NCBI GenBank assembly: GCA_031278965.1
Contig: JAITJJ010000082.1
Span: forward strand, 1 to 7,168
Length of the DNA: 7,168 bases
Origin: Deferribacteraceae bacterium
GTDB lineage: Bacteria > Chrysiogenota > Deferribacteres > Deferribacterales > JAISNW01
Direction: 5' to 3'
The notes under the pieces were generated by a model. It ran no database searches, was not told where the DNA came from, and worked only from the letters and a program-made list of their open reading frames with translations. Below are positions 6,086-7,168 of this stretch, in pieces. The position numbers and the translations under genes are program-made. The number at the start of each line of letters is the position of its first letter. Position 1 is the first letter of the stretch.

Positions 6086-6700
6086 ATGATTTACGGCTAT
6101 ATTCGTGTTAGCACGGACAAGCAGACGACAGAGAATCAGCGTTATGAGATTAAGCATTTTGCAGAACGCAATAATATCAAGATAGATGCTTGGATCGAAG
6201 AAACTATAAGTTCTGTTATCAGTTTGGACAAGAGAAAGTTGGGGCTTCTCCTGCCGCGTCTCCAAAAAGATGATATAGTCATAGCTTCAGAATTATCGCG
6301 GTTAGGAAGAAATCTTTTTCAGGTGATGAGCATACTTTACCACTGTATGAGCTTAGAGGCGAATGTGTGGACTATAAAAGACAACTATCGTTTAGGCACC
6401 GATATTCATTCAAAGGTGCTGGCTTTTGCTTTCGGTTTATCCGCAGAAATTGAACGAAATCTTATATCCCAACGCACTAAAGAAGCTCTTATGAGAATAA
6501 AATCGGAGGGCAAGAAGCTGGGGCGCCCCAAAGGGAGCAAAAACGGGAAATTAAAGCTTGCTAAGAAGAAGCATCTGCTTGAGAACTTACTGCGCTGCGG
6601 CTTCACATATAGCGCAATTGCAAGAAGATTAAAGGTTCATAGAACAACAGTTACAAAATTCATAAAAAGAGAATATAGAGACAAAGATGAGACTTTATGA
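6086..6700 (+). CDS. Serine site-specific recombinase, DNA-invertase (Mpi-like) type
   Basis: The 204-residue product has the small resolvase/invertase layout. The N-terminal catalytic domain starts MIYGYIRVSTDKQTTENQR, with the nucleophile Ser9 and Arg7. SELSRLGR (68-75) supplies catalytic arginines Arg72 and Arg75. The long dimerisation helix follows (about 115-136, FGLSAEIERNLISQRTKEAL). GRPKG (146-150) forms a minor-groove arm, and a C-terminal helix-turn-helix (about 160-195, ending YSAIARRLKVHRTTVTKFI) binds DNA. Length and the SRLGR form resemble the Bacteroides master invertase Mpi, which flips many surface-gene promoters, and related invertases. Catalytic residues look intact. GGAG (6074-6077) lies 8 bases before the ATG. 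The gene stands alone, with no transposase or phage gene beside it. Resolvase activity cannot be excluded, and its target sites are not identified. Confidence 0.9.
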   Translation: MIYGYIRVSTDKQTTENQRYEIKHFAERNNIKIDAWIEETISSVISLDKRKLGLLLPRLQKDDIVIASELSRLGRNLFQVMSILYHCMSLEANVWTIKDNYRLGTDIHSKVLAFAFGLSAEIERNLISQRTKEALMRIKSEGKKLGRPKGSKNGKLKLAKKKHLLENLLRCGFTYSAIARRLKVHRTTVTKFIKREYRDKDETL

Positions 6701-6701
6701 A

Positions 6702-6738
6702 AACGGCAAAGATTGTCGTTACTTTCTCTAATTTTTTT
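6702..6738 (+). terminator. Weak terminator-like hairpin after the recombinase
   Basis: AACGGCA (6702-6708) and TGTCGTT (6714-6720) can form a 7-bp stem (one G-U pair) with a 5-base loop directly after the stop codon. A run of seven T bases comes at 6732-6738, 11 bases from the stem rather than directly after it, so this is at best a weak intrinsic terminator. Confidence 0.3.
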
Positions 6739-6751
6739 GCTCATATTTTGG

Positions 6752-6780
6752 TTGCAATGGGGGAGTTTTTTATATATCAT
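6752..6780 (+). promoter_or_regulatory. Promoter for tRNA-Ala
   Basis: TTGCAA (6752-6757) and TATCAT (6775-6780) are separated by 17 bases. Transcription would begin near 6787, leaving only a few bases of 5' leader before the tRNA, as expected for a single tRNA gene. The hexamers are reasonable matches and the position fits well. Confidence 0.5.
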
Positions 6781-6792
6781 CTTTAGGCGCTT

Positions 6793-6865
6793 GGGGCGGT
6801 AGCTCAATTGGTAGAGTACCACAATGGCATTGTGGGGGTCAGGGGTTCGATCCCCCTTCGCTCCA
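6793..6865 (+). tRNA. tRNA-Ala (anticodon GGC)
   Basis: All four arms fold. The acceptor stem is GGGGCGG with TCGCTCC (6858-6864) and includes G3-U70, the main alanine identity pair. The D arm is GCTC/GAGT with an 8-base loop containing GG. The anticodon stem CCACA/TGTGG is perfect, with loop ATGGCAT and anticodon GGC at 6826-6828, reading GCC and GCU codons. The T arm is AGGGG/CCCCT with loop TTCGATC. The discriminator is A at 6865; CCA is not encoded (TTT follows), so it must be added after transcription. The gene is 73 bases and appears intact. Confidence 0.96.
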
Positions 6866-6874
6866 TTTGAGGAT

Positions 6875-6932
6875 GCAAAGCGAACCCCGGAATGGCTTAT
6901 TTTAGGGGAGGTTTTGCGATTTTTGTTTATTT
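6875..6932 (+). terminator. Terminator-like hairpin after tRNA-Ala
   Basis: GCAAAGC (6875-6881) pairs with GTTTTGC (6911-6917), with one G-U pair, and CCCC (6885-6888) pairs with GGGG (6905-6908) above a small internal loop. The stem is followed at once by GATTTTTGTTTATTT, a T-rich tail. Ten bases separate it from the tRNA 3' end. The terminal loop is long (16 bases), which weakens the call somewhat. Confidence 0.5.
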
Positions 6933-6986
6933 AGACAAGACAGTATTAACTTGTTTTAACTTAAGTCCCTTTCTAAGGATTCAAGA

Positions 6987-7019
6987 CAGGTGAGAGTTCC
7001 TATCGGAAATTCACGCCTG
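6987..7019. repeat. 33-base imperfect inverted repeat (long hairpin)
   Basis: CAGGTGAGAGTTCC (6987-7000) pairs with GGAAATTCACGCCTG (7005-7019) around the loop TATC. The stem has 13 pairs, including two G-U, one A-A mismatch and one bulged A. No T run follows on either strand, so it is not a standard terminator. The flanks carry CAAGA on both sides in direct orientation. It could be a structured RNA element, a recombination site or the trace of a small repeat family. Confidence 0.6.
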
Positions 7020-7120
7020 CAAGATCAAATTGCCTTTCTCATCTTACCGATTTCACTCTCTTCTCTTCCGTGTTTCTTTTCTCTTCTCATTGTAATTATT
7101 CCTATTACTATAACTGCAAA

Positions 7121-7147
7121 GGCGGGCAGCCTGTCCAACTGCCCGCC
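7121..7147 (-). terminator. Strong GC-rich stem-loop, possible terminator for a gene right of the window
   Basis: GGCGGGCAG (7121-7129) and CTGCCCGCC (7139-7147) form a perfect 9-bp stem with a 9-base loop. On the minus strand the stem is followed by TTTGC; on the plus strand by CGATATC. The short T run favours termination of a minus-strand transcript entering from beyond 7168, but the tail is only three T bases. The gene that would use it is not visible. Confidence 0.4.
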
Positions 7148-7168
7148 CGATATCTTTAATCTCCCGCT

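Larger units (their letters stand above)
6866..7168. other. Region after the tRNA with no convincing gene
   Basis: Beyond the tRNA terminator these roughly 300 bases hold no gene I can support. A 33-codon plus-strand frame (6892-6993) and a minus-strand frame open to the window edge (7025-7168) lack family features. Non-coding structure stands out instead: an 8-base direct repeat CAAGACAG (6935-6942 and 6982-6989), a 33-base imperfect inverted repeat (6987-7019) and a perfect 9-bp stem-loop (7121-7147). A gene may lie just beyond the right edge. Confidence 0.5.

Noticed and set aside
6793..6865. tRNA-Ala as an integration site for a genomic island carrying the recombinase
   Set aside because: No second copy of the tRNA 3' end is visible in the window, the recombinase is a small serine invertase/resolvase type rather than a tyrosine integrase, and no cargo genes are present.
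6892..6993. Plus-strand 33-codon frame after the tRNA
   Set aside because: It lies across the tRNA terminator hairpin, has no ribosome-binding site and resembles no known small protein.
6994..7012. Similarity of the hairpin core to a yeast FRT half-site (GTTCCTAT)
   Set aside because: Only a short match, no tyrosine recombinase nearby, and no biological link; treated as coincidence.
7025..7168. Minus-strand open frame running off the right edge, with a hydrophobic stretch and a charged tail
   Set aside because: Only 47 codons, no recognised family, and a perfect stem-loop lies inside it. A frame of this length open to an edge is not rare by chance. Kept as an alternative in the findings, not as a gene.
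1..7168. CRISPR array, insertion sequence or toxin-antitoxin pair
   Set aside because: No regularly spaced repeats, no transposase frame and no small paired genes were found on either strand.

Overview
The window looks like a bacterial chromosome segment of moderate GC. A diderm (Gram-negative) host is suggested by a predicted outer-membrane beta-barrel protein with a signal peptide and a C-terminal aromatic residue. The phylum cannot be fixed from the sequence. The rest is conserved housekeeping: mutS2, cvpA, yqeY, pfkA, queC, a U32-family hydroxylase-like gene, miaA and a tRNA-Ala gene. Against this background stands one unusual gene, a small serine recombinase of the DNA-invertase (Mpi-like) type.

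Layout. Positions 1-2701 hold a tight minus-strand run read right to left: queC, pfkA, yqeY, cvpA, and the first 22 codons of a probable mutS2 that leaves the window on the left. Gaps are 21, 19, -4 and 7 bases, so it is probably one operon. Its likely promoter is an extended -10 box so close to the queC start that the mRNA may be leaderless. Positions 2702-3047 are a 346-base divergent intergenic region with an 18-base perfect palindrome, TGCTTGC repeats, TTATCC repeats and promoter-like boxes. Positions 3048-3719 (plus) encode the outer-membrane barrel, alone in its orientation. Positions 3750-5826 (minus) are a two-gene unit, miaA then the U32 gene, with a 1-base gap.

Positions 5827-6085 are intergenic, followed by the plus-strand recombinase (6086-6700), a tRNA-Ala(GGC) gene (6793-6865) with its own promoter and terminator-like hairpin, and about 300 bases with no convincing gene but two strong inverted repeats (6987-7019 and 7121-7147).

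How the genes relate. QueC (queuosine precursor, tRNA position 34), the U32 protein (probably hydroxylation of tRNA U34 or of rRNA) and MiaA (isopentenylation of A37) make the middle of the window rich in anticodon-loop modification. PfkA is glycolytic; CvpA, YqeY and MutS2 are conserved neighbours with less defined roles.

The most interesting reading is that the invertase-type recombinase acts on inverted sites near surface-protein promoters. A lone surface-barrel gene and a weak inverted similarity (2771-2803 against 5953-5987) are compatible with that but do not prove it. I do not see a clearly new multigene system.
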